Shown here one piece after another: positions 1 through 8,557 of a DNA stretch of 64,000 nt. The position numbers were made by a program, and so were the translations under genes. Source of the DNA: Halomonas sp. KAO. GTDB taxonomy: Bacteria > Pseudomonadota > Gammaproteobacteria > Pseudomonadales > Halomonadaceae. The stretch covers positions 66,619-130,618 of the forward strand of contig NZ_JADNRL010000037.1 of assembly GCF_015595025.1 (NCBI RefSeq), written 5' to 3'. The notes under the pieces are model-generated. The model searched no databases, was not told the origin of the DNA, and saw only the letters and a program-made list of their open reading frames with translations. The stretch's first letter is position 1; the number at the start of each line of letters is the position of its first letter.

Positions 1-67
1 TAGTGAAACCGCTCCGCGCCGATGGTAGTGTGGGGCCTCCCCATGCGAGAGTAGGTCATCGTCAGGC
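1..67 (+). rRNA. rrf: 5S ribosomal RNA, 3' part
   Basis: The first 67 bases match the conserved 3' half of bacterial 5S rRNA: the segment reading GCGCCGATGGTAGTGTGGGG, then CTCCCCATGCGAGAGTAGG and a closing GTCAGGC. The 5' part lies outside the window. A terminator follows within 10 bases, as expected at the end of an rRNA operon transcribed on the plus strand. Confidence 0.93.
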
Positions 68-76
68 ACTTATTCA

Positions 77-111
77 GAAACCCCGGCCCATGGTCGGGGT
101 TTCGTCGTTTT
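77..111 (+). terminator. Rho-independent terminator of the rRNA operon
   Basis: GAAACCCCG (77-85) pairs with CGGGGTTTC (95-103) around a short loop. Four Ts end the element at 111. It lies directly after the 5S tail. Confidence 0.85.
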
Positions 112-117
112 AGGGCC

Positions 118-168
118 CCCCCATGGAGAGTCCCGGAGTGCCGGCCAAGTCATCGTCAGGCACTTATT
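118..168 (+). repeat. Degenerate copy of the 5S rRNA tail
   Basis: The 20 bases at 149-168 repeat 55-74 exactly (GTCATCGTCAGGCACTTATT). Upstream, CCCCATGGAGAG echoes the CCCCATGCGAGAG of the 5S tail at 40-52. Together they look like the remnant of a second 5S 3' end plus its downstream flank, probably left by deletion or recombination in a tandem 5S arrangement. The remnant is too short to be a functional 5S gene. Confidence 0.7.
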
Positions 169-170
169 TT

Positions 171-207
171 AAAAAGCCCCGAGCTCATGATGAGCTCGGG
201 GCTTTTT
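171..207 (+). terminator. Strong second rho-independent terminator
   Basis: A perfect 17-bp stem, from 171-187 (AAAAAGCCCCGAGCTCA) and 191-207, closes on a TGA loop and ends in five Ts. The flanking A and T runs make it usable in both directions. It follows the decayed 5S-tail copy and probably belonged to it. Confidence 0.9.
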
Positions 208-210
208 GCG

Positions 211-260
211 TTTGCGGCGCTGCCAAGGGGGTGTGTTTGCGGCGCTGCCAAGGGGGTGTG
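211..260. repeat. 25-bp perfect tandem duplication
   Basis: Bases 211-235 are repeated without change at 236-260 (unit begins TTTGCGGCGCTGCCAAGG). The pair sits between the terminator and the first coding region and looks like a recent slippage duplication. Confidence 0.9.
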
Positions 261-327
261 GCAGTCCGAGCGGGGGATAGGCGAGGCTGGTAGAATCAGT
301 GTTCGTTTCGTATCACAGCAGGTCGTC

Positions 328-1017
328 ATGCAAGCCACTTCTCGCCGCATCGTTACCAATCAGGCGGGGCCGCACCAGGGCCTCGAGACACGCGTGGCGC
401 GTGCCCTGAAGTATCCGTGGCGCAAGCCTGTCGCCGAGCACACCCGCGAAGCCTTCGCATCCGCCGCACGCTGGAGAGAGGCGCGCAGCGACATGCCGCT
501 GATCCTGGATGCCGGTTGCGGGGTGGGAATCTCGACCCGTCGGCTGGCGGGGGCCTTTCCTGATCATGCCGTCATCGGGGTGGATCGTAGCGAGAGCCGG
601 CTGAGTCGGGATCATGGCCCCTTGCCGGAGAACGCCTTGCTGGTCAGGGCCGACCTGGTGGACTTCTGGCGGCTTGTCTTCCAGGCTGGATGGCGGCCGG
701 CTCGTCATTACCTGCTCTACCCAAACCCTTACCCCAAGGCGACACTTCTCAAGCTGCGCTGGCATGGCCATCCGGTCTTCCCGTTTATCCTGGCGCTGGG
801 TGGGCGGCTGGAGTTGCGCTCCAACTGGCGGCTGTATGTCGAGGAGTTTGCGCTGGGGCTCGAGCATGCCACCGGTGCTGCCGCCGAGATCGAAGTGCTG
901 GATCCAGCGGGAGAGTATCTGACGCCCTTCGAGCAGAAATACCACCTTAGTGACCAGCCGCTATGGCGACTAGCACTCGAGTTGCCGTATCGTCCGGAGC
1001 TGATTGCGACGGTCTAG
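328..1017 (+). CDS. TrmB-like tRNA (guanine-N7)-methyltransferase family protein
   Basis: A 229-residue cytosolic SAM-dependent methyltransferase. The SAM-binding glycine motif LDAGCGVGIS is at about 59-68, the acidic ribose-binding strand end (VIGVDRSE) at 82-89, and a YPNPYPK segment at 131-137 matches the FPDPWPK-type signature of the TrmB family, which makes m7G46 in tRNA. The ATG at 328 was chosen because the frame upstream runs through the terminator and tandem repeat. Length fits TrmB, but the glycine motif is not the usual EIGFGxG, so this may be a paralogue with a different RNA target. The next gene starts 44 bp downstream. Confidence 0.75.
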   Translation: MQATSRRIVTNQAGPHQGLETRVARALKYPWRKPVAEHTREAFASAARWREARSDMPLILDAGCGVGISTRRLAGAFPDHAVIGVDRSESRLSRDHGPLPENALLVRADLVDFWRLVFQAGWRPARHYLLYPNPYPKATLLKLRWHGHPVFPFILALGGRLELRSNWRLYVEEFALGLEHATGAAAEIEVLDPAGEYLTPFEQKYHLSDQPLWRLALELPYRPELIATV

Positions 1018-1061
1018 GTGGGCAATCCTGAAAGCAATGTGTTGATGGCAAGGAGAGACCG

Positions 1062-1481
1062 ATGCGTTCTTGGCGAGAGCGCCTGACTCATATGGTGCTG
1101 TTCGAAGCGTTAGGGCTGGCGATCGTGATCCCGGCAAGCAGCGTGCTGACCGGTCACGATAGCGGCGCCATCGGAGTGCTGGCCGTAGGCCTGGCAAGCG
1201 CGGCGATGCTGTGGAATCTGATCTGGAATCGGCTGTTTGATAGCTGGGTACCGACTCGGCGTCGCAGCGTGTGGCAGCGAATCGCTCAGGCGGGCGGCTT
1301 TGAGCTGGGGCTGTTGATCATGACGCTGCCGGCGGTGGCGTGGTGGCTGCAGATCGGACTGGTCGAGGCATTCTGGCTGGACCTTGGCTTTATGCTGTTC
1401 TTCTTGTGCTACGCGCTGGTCTTCAACACGGCCTTCGATCGCATCATGCACCGCCGGCTGACCCGGGAGAGATGTCGATGA
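1062..1481 (+). CDS. PACE family multidrug efflux protein
   Basis: A 139-residue inner-membrane protein with four predicted helices arranged as two bacterial transmembrane pair repeats. The first repeat shows RLTHMVLFE (7-15), including the conserved membrane glutamate at 15, and WNLIWNRLFD (51-60). The second shows GGFELGLLI (about 78-86) and FNTAFD (121-126). These are the signatures of the proteobacterial antimicrobial compound efflux family (AceI and relatives), proton-driven pumps for biocides such as chlorhexidine. Its stop codon overlaps the start of the SMR pump gene, so the two small drug pumps are probably translationally coupled. Confidence 0.9.
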   Translation: MRSWRERLTHMVLFEALGLAIVIPASSVLTGHDSGAIGVLAVGLASAAMLWNLIWNRLFDSWVPTRRRSVWQRIAQAGGFELGLLIMTLPAVAWWLQIGLVEAFWLDLGFMLFFLCYALVFNTAFDRIMHRRLTRERCR

Positions 1482-1807
1482 GCTACCTGTATCTGGCCAT
1501 GGCCATTGTCGCCGAGGTGGTGGGGACTACCGCACTCAAGGCTTCGGAGGGCTTTACCCGGTTGGGGCCGAGTGTGGCTGTGGTGGTGGGCTATGGCCTG
1601 GCCTTCTATCTGCTTGCCCTGGTGCTGCGCACCGTGCCTGTGGGAATCGCCTATGCCATCTGGGCGGGGCTGGGCATCGTGCTGGTGACCGTGGCAGGCG
1701 TTCTGCTCTATGGTGAAAGGCCGGATCTACCGGCACTGCTGGGTATCGCCATGATCATTGGCGGTGTCGCGGTGATCCAGCTGTTCTCTACCGTCTCTGC
1801 CCACTGA
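1478..1807 (+). CDS. emrE: Small multidrug resistance (SMR) transporter, EmrE-like
   Basis: A 109-residue four-helix inner-membrane pump. AEVVGTTALKASEGFTRL near the N-terminus carries the proton/drug-binding glutamate equivalent to EmrE Glu14. GIAYAIWAGLGIVL in the third helix is the SMR signature. EmrE itself has 110 residues. The ATG at 1478 overlaps the upstream TGA (ATGA); the GGGAG at 1464-1468 is well spaced for it and too close for the alternative ATG at 1472. Expected role: proton-coupled export of quaternary ammonium compounds and other lipophilic cations. Confidence 0.92.
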   Translation: MSYLYLAMAIVAEVVGTTALKASEGFTRLGPSVAVVVGYGLAFYLLALVLRTVPVGIAYAIWAGLGIVLVTVAGVLLYGERPDLPALLGIAMIIGGVAVIQLFSTVSAH

Positions 1808-1827
1808 AGGCCCACACTCACCCGCTT

Positions 1828-3279
1828 ATGAGCCCTGTCATGCGCTGTTGCCTGCGTCCTGCTGCTGCCCTGCTGTTGCTGTCTCTTATCCTGCCCGCCC
1901 ACGCATCCGGCTTCGAGACTCTTTCGCGTCTACTCGACAAGGGGTTCCGGATCAGCGCCGAAGCCAGGCTGCTGGATGATGATCGCGTGGTGGCCGCCAT
2001 AGAGCCGCAGCGCCTGCTGTCCCCCGCGTCGGTCAGCAAGAGCTACCTGGCCGCGGCCGCGCTGGATCGCTGGGGACCACAGCACCGCTTCACCACTCGT
2101 CTGATCAGTACACGGGAGCCAGATAATCGCGGGGTCTTGCAGGGCGACCTGATCCTCGAGGGTGGTGGTGACCCGGCACTGACCAGTGAAGACCTCTGGC
2201 GTCTGGTGCAGCGTCTTTATCAGACGGGAGTGCGCAGGGTAAACGGCAGACTGCTGGTCAGCCAATGGCGCTTCGGTCCCGTTGAGTGCCTCACCTACGA
2301 CCGCTGTGAGGCGCGAGAGCGGACTCGTCACGCCTATAGTGCGCTGCTCTCCTCGGCCGGGGTCAACTACGGCAACTGGTGTGTCAATGTGGCACCCGCC
2401 GACACGCCCGGAGAGCCGGCCAACGTCACCGGCTGTGATAGCCAGGCGGCCATCCTGGCCATCGACAACGGGGTGGTGACCCGCCCGGACAACAGCGGCA
2501 CCGAGATCAGCGCGGTGCGCATTACCCGCGATGGCCGCGACGTGATGCAGCTGAGTGGCCAGATCTCCACCAATGCCCATCCTCGCGATATCTATCGGGC
2601 CAGCGCCGACCCGGCCGGCCAGATGGCGTTGACGCTGCTGGCGATGCTCGACCAGGCCGGCATCGCCGTGAGTGGCGGGGCGGATACGACCCAGCAGGCA
2701 CCACCATCCACGGCGACTACGCTGGCCGCCGTGGATGGCAAGCCGCTGCAGGAACTGCTACTGCGCACCATGAACTACTCCAACAATTACATGGCCGATA
2801 TGCTGGCCCTGAACCTGGTGGCGTCGCCACGCGCTGACCTGCGCTCGGCGGGGGCCGCCATCGAGGCCTTCGTGGCCGGCATTCCCGACCATGGGCCGGT
2901 GACTCTGTTCAGCGGGAGTGGACTGACGCCGGAGAATCGCACCTCGGCGCGTGGCGCCAATGCCCTGCTGGATAGTCTTTATCACCGCCCCTCCCTGTTC
3001 CCCAGCTTCGTGGCCGCCCTGCAGTCTCCGGACAATGGCGTCATGCGCTTTATTCGGCGTGGCTCCGATACCTTCCAGCGGCATGTGATGCTCAAGACCG
3101 GCACCCTCAACCAGCCGGTGACGGTAAGGGCCGTGAGTGGCTATTTCCGCACCGCCAGCGGCCGCTGGGGCGCCTTCAGCGTGCTGATCAACGGCACCGG
3201 CAGTACTCCCTACCTGAGCTGGTCCGAGGTCCTGGATCCCCTGGCGATGGATCTCGAGCGCATGATCGATGACCACTGA
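1828..3279 (+). CDS. dacB: D-alanyl-D-alanine carboxypeptidase/endopeptidase (PBP4, family S13)
   Basis: A 483-residue periplasmic peptidoglycan hydrolase with an N-terminal signal peptide (hydrophobic 11-23, cleavage after about HAS 27). All penicilloyl-serine motifs are visible: S68-V-S-K71, S318-N-N320 and K423-T-G425. Length matches PBP4/DacB, which trims pentapeptides and cleaves D,D-crosslinks. A second in-frame ATG at 1840 is possible, and no clear ribosome binding site separates the two. The gene is followed 42 bp later by dgkA. Confidence 0.93.
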   Translation: MSPVMRCCLRPAAALLLLSLILPAHASGFETLSRLLDKGFRISAEARLLDDDRVVAAIEPQRLLSPASVSKSYLAAAALDRWGPQHRFTTRLISTREPDNRGVLQGDLILEGGGDPALTSEDLWRLVQRLYQTGVRRVNGRLLVSQWRFGPVECLTYDRCEARERTRHAYSALLSSAGVNYGNWCVNVAPADTPGEPANVTGCDSQAAILAIDNGVVTRPDNSGTEISAVRITRDGRDVMQLSGQISTNAHPRDIYRASADPAGQMALTLLAMLDQAGIAVSGGADTTQQAPPSTATTLAAVDGKPLQELLLRTMNYSNNYMADMLALNLVASPRADLRSAGAAIEAFVAGIPDHGPVTLFSGSGLTPENRTSARGANALLDSLYHRPSLFPSFVAALQSPDNGVMRFIRRGSDTFQRHVMLKTGTLNQPVTVRAVSGYFRTASGRWGAFSVLINGTGSTPYLSWSEVLDPLAMDLERMIDDH

Positions 3280-3321
3280 ACGACCCGGTCAACGCGCCAA
3301 GGAAAACACAAGGAAGACACG

Positions 3322-3693
3322 ATGAAACCCGGACATACCGGCTGGCGTCATCTGGTGAACTCTACCCGCTACTCGATAAAGGGGCTGAAGGCCGCCTGGC
3401 GCCACGAGGCGGCGTTTCGACAGGAACTGGTCCTGTTCCTGCTGCTGCTGCCGCTGGCCGGATGGCTCGGCGATGGGCCGGTGGAGTGGATCCTGCTGCT
3501 GGGTAGCGGCCTGGTCGTGCTGAGTGTGGAGCTGCTCAACAGCGCCATCGAGAGCATCGTGGACCGCATCGGCCCCGAGCATCACGAGCTCTCCGGGCGT
3601 GCCAAGGATCTGGGGTCTGCCGCCGTCATGATGTCGCTGCTGCTGGCCGGCCTGACCTGGCTGCTGCTGCTGGGTCAGAAACTCTTCGGCTGA
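3322..3693 (+). CDS. dgkA: Diacylglycerol kinase
   Basis: A 123-residue inner-membrane enzyme with three predicted helices, the size of E. coli DgkA. VELLNSAIESIVDRIG (about 73-88) and HHELSGRAKDLGSAAV (about 90-105) are the family's conserved catalytic segments. It phosphorylates diacylglycerol to phosphatidic acid, recycling the by-product of membrane-derived oligosaccharide and lipid A modification. AAGGAAG sits about 8 bp before the ATG. Confidence 0.95.
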   Translation: MKPGHTGWRHLVNSTRYSIKGLKAAWRHEAAFRQELVLFLLLLPLAGWLGDGPVEWILLLGSGLVVLSVELLNSAIESIVDRIGPEHHELSGRAKDLGSAAVMMSLLLAGLTWLLLLGQKLFG

Positions 3694-3772
3694 TACATCG
3701 ACCCGGCGGGTGCCAGCGGGGGCCTCGCTTCGCTATGCTGGGGGTATTCGCCACCCTGGACGCGAGACGCCG

Positions 3773-6751
3773 ATGCCTCTGCCCGAAGACTTCCTGCCAC
3801 TGAACGACACTCCCGAACCCCTCAGGGCGCCGCTCGAGCACACCCGGGAGCGGCTCGCCGAGGCGCTGGGGGAGGCCGAACACCTGGCGGAGATGACCGA
3901 CCGCGACTCCCCCCTGGAAGACTGGCTCGGCCTCGCCGAGCCGCGTCGCGAGCAGCTGGCCCGGGTACTGGCCATATCGGACTTCGTGGCCGAGACGCTG
4001 GTGCGCTATCCCGACTGGCTCATGCACCTGGACGCCAGTGGCGAGCTCGATGCCTCTCCGGATCCCGATGTCCTGCGCGGCTGGCTCGAGGAGCGCCTCG
4101 AGGAGGTCGAGGACGAAGCCTCCATGCATGCCGTCATTCGGCGCTTTCGTCGCGCGCGCATGGTGGGCATCGTCTGGCGTGACCTGACACGACCCGGGGG
4201 TACCGACATGTGGGCCACCTCGGCGGCGGTGTCACGGCTGGCCGAGACCTGCCTGGAGGCAGCGCTGACCTGGCTGGAGACGTTCCTGGAGCCGCGCTGG
4301 GGTCGTCCCGCCCTGCGTCGCGACGGCAATGAGCAGCGTCTGGTGGTGCTGGGCATGGGCAAGCTGGGGGCCGGCGAGCTCAACCTCTCCTCGGATATCG
4401 ACCTGATCTTCGCCTTTCCCGAGAATGGCGAGACCGAAGGCGGGCGCAAGTCCCTCGAGCATCAGGAGTATTTCACCAGGCTGGGTCAGCGCTTGATCGG
4501 AGCCCTGGATGCGGTCACCGCCGACGGCTTCGCCTTCCGGGTCGACATGCGCCTGCGCCCTCTGGGCGACGGCGGACCGCTGGTCGGCAGCTTCAACTCG
4601 CTCTCCAGCTACTATCAGGACCAGGGGCGCGAGTGGGAGCGCTACGCCATGCTCAAGGCGCGGCCGGTGGCCGGCGATCTGGATGCCGGAGCCGAACTGC
4701 TGGCCGGCCTGCGCCCCTTCGTCTATCGCAGGTATCTCGACTTCGGGGCCATCGAGTCGCTGCGTGAACTCAAGGGCATGATCAATCGCGAGGTGAGACG
4801 CAAGGGCATGGAGGGCAACATCAAGCTCGGCCCCGGCGGCATCCGCGAGGTGGAGTTCGTGGTTCAGGCCTTTCAGCTGATTCGCGGTGGGCGCGATACC
4901 GAGCTGCAGGTGACCTCCTTGAAGACCGCCCTGGAGCGCCTGCCCGAACTGGGGCTGCTGCCCGTCGAGGTGGTCGAGGAGCTGATGCCCGACTATGTCT
5001 TCCTGCGCGACCTGGAACATGCGTTGCAGGCCCTGGAGGATCGTCAGACCCAGTGCCTGCCCGACGACGAGCTCGATCGTGAGCGGGTCGCGCTGGCGCT
5101 GGGCCTGGAGGGGTGGCCGGCACTGATGGCGTGCCTCGACGAGGTGCGTGGCCGGGTGCGTCATCACTTCGACGCGGTGATCGCCGAGCCCGAGGAGGAG
5201 GTGGAGGAGGTTGCCGAGGAGACCGCCGGCGGCACTCCCCTGGAGCAGTGGCGAGCACTGTGGCGAGGCGAGCTCGACGAGGAGGAGGGGGCCGTGCTGC
5301 TGGAGGAGGCGGGTTTCAATGACCCCGCCGCGGCGGCACGTCGACTCGGAGCGCTCTATCACTCGCGGCAGGTGCAGGGCATGCAACGCATCGGCTACGA
5401 GCGCCTGGAGGCCCTGCTGCCGCTGCTGCTCGATGCCGTCGCCGTGAGCGATGCGCCGGATACCGCCCTGGAGCGCGTGCTGCCACTCATCGAGTCGGTA
5501 CTGCGGCGCACCGCCTATCTGGCGCTGCTGCGCGAGAACCCCGACGCGCTTGGGCACCTGATGACGCTCTGCTCGGCGAGCCCGTGGATCGCCGAGCAGC
5601 TGGCCCGCTACCCGATCCTGCTCGACGAGCTGCTGACGCCCGATACGCTTTACACCCCTGCCGACAAGGCGCGGCTCGCCGATGAGCTGCGCCAATCCCT
5701 GGGCCGTATCCCCGAGGAGGACGAGGAGGCTCAGCTGGAGGCCCTGCGCGTCTTCAAGCATGCCCAGACGCTGCATGTGGCCGCATCGGATATCGCCGGG
5801 ACTCGCCATCTGATGAAGGTGAGCGATTACCTTACCTATATCGCCGAGGTGATCCTCGAGGCGGTGCTGGCCATGGCCTGGAAGCACCTGACCCGCAAGC
5901 ACGGCTTTCCGCTGCTGGCCGATGGCAGCCGCGCCGATGCGGCGCCGGCCTTCCTGATCGTGGGCTATGGCAAGCTGGGCGGCATCGAGCTGGGCTATGG
6001 CTCCGATCTGGATCTGGTGTTTATCCACGATGGCGCTCCCCAGGGTGAGACCGATGGCAAGCGCGTGCTGGACAATGCCATCTTCTACACGCGACTCGGC
6101 CAGCGCATCATCCATCTGCTCACCGCGGTGACGCCTGCGGGTACGCTGTTCGATGTGGATATGCGATTGCGCCCCTCGGGCAACTCCGGCCTGCTGGTCA
6201 CCTCGCTCAAGGCGTACGCCGACTACCAGCGTCGCGAGGCCTGGACCTGGGAGCACCAGGCGCTGGTGCGTGCTCGGGTCGTGGCCGGTGAAGCGCGGCT
6301 GGCCGAAGGCTTCGACGGCGTGCGTCGTGAGATTCTGGGGCGTGAGCGTGACGTGGCGCTGCTCCGCGACGAGGTCACCAGGATGCGCCACAAGATGCGC
6401 GACCATCTGGGGGGCAAGAGCGGGGAGGGGGAGTTCGACCTCAAGCACGATCCCGGCGGCATGATCGACCTCGAGTTCCTCTGCCAGTACGCCGTGCTGG
6501 CCATGGGGCATGAGACCCCGGCACTGCTCGAGTGGAGCGACAACATGCGCATCCTCGAGACGCTGGAGGCCAGCGAGCGCCTGCCGGCCAGGGAGTGCCA
6601 GCGCCTGCGGGAGGCCTACCTGGCGCTGCGCAGCGCCGCTCATCGCGCCTCGCTCACCCGTGAGCCGGCACGCGGTCGCGACGAGGCCTTCCAGGATCAT
6701 CGTCGGGCGGTCATCGAGGCGTGGCAGCGGCTGCTGGAACCTGGCGGGTAA
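3773..6751 (+). CDS. glnE: Bifunctional glutamine synthetase adenylyltransferase/adenylyl-removing enzyme
   Basis: A 992-residue cytosolic regulator of nitrogen assimilation that adenylylates and deadenylylates glutamine synthetase under PII control. Two nucleotidyltransferase modules are seen: GMGKLG (194-199) followed by SSDIDLIF, and GYGKLG (731-736) followed by GSDLDLVF. Each is followed by a helical GlnE/PII-uridylyltransferase region. Length is normal for the family (946 in E. coli). The ATG at 3773 was preferred to 3710 because homologues start near the PLPEDFLPL segment and the extra 21 residues look like untranslated leader. It is a single gene with a gap on both sides. Confidence 0.95.
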   Translation: MPLPEDFLPLNDTPEPLRAPLEHTRERLAEALGEAEHLAEMTDRDSPLEDWLGLAEPRREQLARVLAISDFVAETLVRYPDWLMHLDASGELDASPDPDVLRGWLEERLEEVEDEASMHAVIRRFRRARMVGIVWRDLTRPGGTDMWATSAAVSRLAETCLEAALTWLETFLEPRWGRPALRRDGNEQRLVVLGMGKLGAGELNLSSDIDLIFAFPENGETEGGRKSLEHQEYFTRLGQRLIGALDAVTADGFAFRVDMRLRPLGDGGPLVGSFNSLSSYYQDQGREWERYAMLKARPVAGDLDAGAELLAGLRPFVYRRYLDFGAIESLRELKGMINREVRRKGMEGNIKLGPGGIREVEFVVQAFQLIRGGRDTELQVTSLKTALERLPELGLLPVEVVEELMPDYVFLRDLEHALQALEDRQTQCLPDDELDRERVALALGLEGWPALMACLDEVRGRVRHHFDAVIAEPEEEVEEVAEETAGGTPLEQWRALWRGELDEEEGAVLLEEAGFNDPAAAARRLGALYHSRQVQGMQRIGYERLEALLPLLLDAVAVSDAPDTALERVLPLIESVLRRTAYLALLRENPDALGHLMTLCSASPWIAEQLARYPILLDELLTPDTLYTPADKARLADELRQSLGRIPEEDEEAQLEALRVFKHAQTLHVAASDIAGTRHLMKVSDYLTYIAEVILEAVLAMAWKHLTRKHGFPLLADGSRADAAPAFLIVGYGKLGGIELGYGSDLDLVFIHDGAPQGETDGKRVLDNAIFYTRLGQRIIHLLTAVTPAGTLFDVDMRLRPSGNSGLLVTSLKAYADYQRREAWTWEHQALVRARVVAGEARLAEGFDGVRREILGRERDVALLRDEVTRMRHKMRDHLGGKSGEGEFDLKHDPGGMIDLEFLCQYAVLAMGHETPALLEWSDNMRILETLEASERLPARECQRLREAYLALRSAAHRASLTREPARGRDEAFQDHRRAVIEAWQRLLEPGG

Positions 6752-6824
6752 GGGTGCGCCGAGATAGGTAATGCCTCTGGCGTATCAAACGAGTGAAACA
6801 AAGCATTATCCAGTCGTTGGCGCA

Positions 6825-6868
6825 GCTCCTAGCATGGAACCGAAAGTATCTTTCTGGAACCTAGGAGC
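6825..6868 (+). promoter_or_regulatory. Hairpin overlapping the aruI ribosome binding site
   Basis: GCTCCTAG (6825-6832) is the exact reverse complement of CTAGGAGC (6861-6868). Inside, GAAAG (6842-6846) can pair with CTTTC (6850-6854), and TGGAACC occurs twice (6835-6841, 6855-6861). The right arm contains the Shine-Dalgarno AGGAG (6863-6867) for the ATG at 6874, so folding would hide it. It could equally be a protein operator at the DNA level. Confidence 0.55.
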
Positions 6869-6873
6869 AAGTT

Positions 6874-8523
6874 ATGACACATCGCCACGCCGGTCGCGTC
6901 ATCGTCGATTCACTGGCGCTACACGGCGTCGAACGCGTCTTCGTGGTGCCCGGCGAGAGTTATCTCGCCGTGCTCGATGGCCTGCATGACGTCAGCAGCA
7001 TTGATACCGTGGTCTGTCGTCACGAGGGTGGCGCGGCCTATATGGCAGAAGCCCATGGCAAGCTGACAGGACGGCCCGGCGTGGCGATGGTCACGCGTGG
7101 CCCGGGTGCCGCCAACGCCTTCGTGGCCCTGCACACCGCCTGGCAGGATGCCGTGCCCATGGTGCTGTTCGTTGGCTTGATTCCTGTCGCCGACCGAATG
7201 CGTGAGTCGTTCCAGGAGTTCGACCCCCACGCCTGGTTCGGTACCCAGTGCAAGCGCGTCTTTGTGCTCGACGAAGCGGAGCGCGCCTCCGAGGTGGTGG
7301 CCGAAGCGTTCTTTGCCGCCAGCTCCGGTCGTCCGGGACCCGTGGTGATCGGCCTGCCCGAAGATGTGATTACTCATGAGGTTTCCTCGCGGCTGCATCC
7401 GGCGCTTCCGCTTTCCGAGGGGGCCGTATCTAACGCCGAGCTGGAGGCGCTCAAGTCGAGTCTGATGACGGCGCGCAAGCCGCTGCTGTTCGTTGGCGGC
7501 CAGCGCTGGACTCCCGAGGCAGCCGCGACGCTGACCCGCTTCGCCGAATGCAACGGTATTCCGGTGGTGCACGACTGGCGCGCTGCCGATCGGGTGCCTT
7601 TCGATTCACCGGTCAATTGCGGTGCCTTGGGCTATGGGCGCACGGACATGAGTCTGGCCATGTTCGAGCAGGCCGATCTGTTGATTGCGGTGGGAGCGGT
7701 ACCGGGCGATGTCCCCACCGAGGGGTTCACCGCGCGTCAAGGCCACGACCGCACCAATATCCTGGTCAATATCGACACCGCGCTGCGCGGTCGCAGCGGC
7801 GCCGTCAGTCGTCATATCGTTGCCAGCCCCGTGGCGTTCGCTCAGGCGGTGGACGGCCTCGACCTCGGGCGTCGTGCGGAGTGGGAAGGCTGGCGGGCCG
7901 AGGGGCGGGCGGTGCAGGAGGCAACCTCTCTCCTGCCGGCTCCCGAGAGCTTGCCGTCCACGCGTGCCGGGACCGCCCACATGAGTGCAGTGGTGGGTGA
8001 GCTGGTCAAGCATCTCCCTGACGACGCCATCTACACCTTTGGTGCCGGTAACCATTGCGCCTGGGCGCAGCGCTTTCTGCCCACGCGCACCTTTCCTAGC
8101 CAGCTGAGTACTCGTAATGGATCCATGGGGTACAGCGTGCCGGCCGCCGTGGCGGCTTCCTTGGCGCATCCGGAGCGGCTATGTGTGGTAGTGGCTGGCG
8201 ACGGCGAGTTCATGATGAACGGCCAGGAAATCGCCACGGCTGTCCAGTACGGCGCCGCCATGCTGATCCTGGTAATGGATAATGGCCAGTACGGCACCAT
8301 AAGAGCTCATCAGGAAATGCATTTCCCCCATCGCGTTAGCGGTACGGGGCTGGCCAATCCTGATTTCGCCGCGCTTTGCCGAGCCTATGGCGGTCATGGT
8401 GAGACCGTGATGTCCAACGATGAAGCGGCAGCTGCGGTAGAACGAGGCCTGCACGCGGTCGTCGAGCTGCGCCGCCCGGCGTTGATTCATGTGATCACCG
8501 ATTCGCAGCATGACCTGCCCTGA
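6874..8523 (+). CDS. aruI: Thiamine-diphosphate decarboxylase, AruI (2-ketoarginine decarboxylase)-like
   Basis: A 549-residue ThDP enzyme of the acetolactate synthase superfamily. The N-terminal Pyr domain carries the catalytic glutamate E51 in CRHEGGAAY. A central domain follows, and the C-terminal PP domain has the metal/ThDP motif GDGEFMMN (442-449) ending in DNGQYG. In Pseudomonas, AruI decarboxylates 5-guanidino-2-oxopentanoate made by AruH to 4-guanidinobutanal. The assignment here leans on the strong AruH match of the convergent aminotransferase and on the aldehyde dehydrogenase that follows by 34 bp; the sequence alone only supports a 2-oxoacid decarboxylase or synthase. The start lies behind a hairpin that includes its ribosome binding site. 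Confidence 0.65.
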   Translation: MTHRHAGRVIVDSLALHGVERVFVVPGESYLAVLDGLHDVSSIDTVVCRHEGGAAYMAEAHGKLTGRPGVAMVTRGPGAANAFVALHTAWQDAVPMVLFVGLIPVADRMRESFQEFDPHAWFGTQCKRVFVLDEAERASEVVAEAFFAASSGRPGPVVIGLPEDVITHEVSSRLHPALPLSEGAVSNAELEALKSSLMTARKPLLFVGGQRWTPEAAATLTRFAECNGIPVVHDWRAADRVPFDSPVNCGALGYGRTDMSLAMFEQADLLIAVGAVPGDVPTEGFTARQGHDRTNILVNIDTALRGRSGAVSRHIVASPVAFAQAVDGLDLGRRAEWEGWRAEGRAVQEATSLLPAPESLPSTRAGTAHMSAVVGELVKHLPDDAIYTFGAGNHCAWAQRFLPTRTFPSQLSTRNGSMGYSVPAAVAASLAHPERLCVVVAGDGEFMMNGQEIATAVQYGAAMLILVMDNGQYGTIRAHQEMHFPHRVSGTGLANPDFAALCRAYGGHGETVMSNDEAAAAVERGLHAVVELRRPALIHVITDSQHDLP

Positions 8524-8557
8524 AGGCGATTCCCACAGTCAGTACAAGGAGCCACGC

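Noticed and set aside
4232..6700. Long open frame of 822 codons opposite glnE on the minus strand
   Set aside because: It is an antisense shadow of a high-GC gene; the product is low complexity (Gln, His, Leu rich) and glnE is unmistakable.
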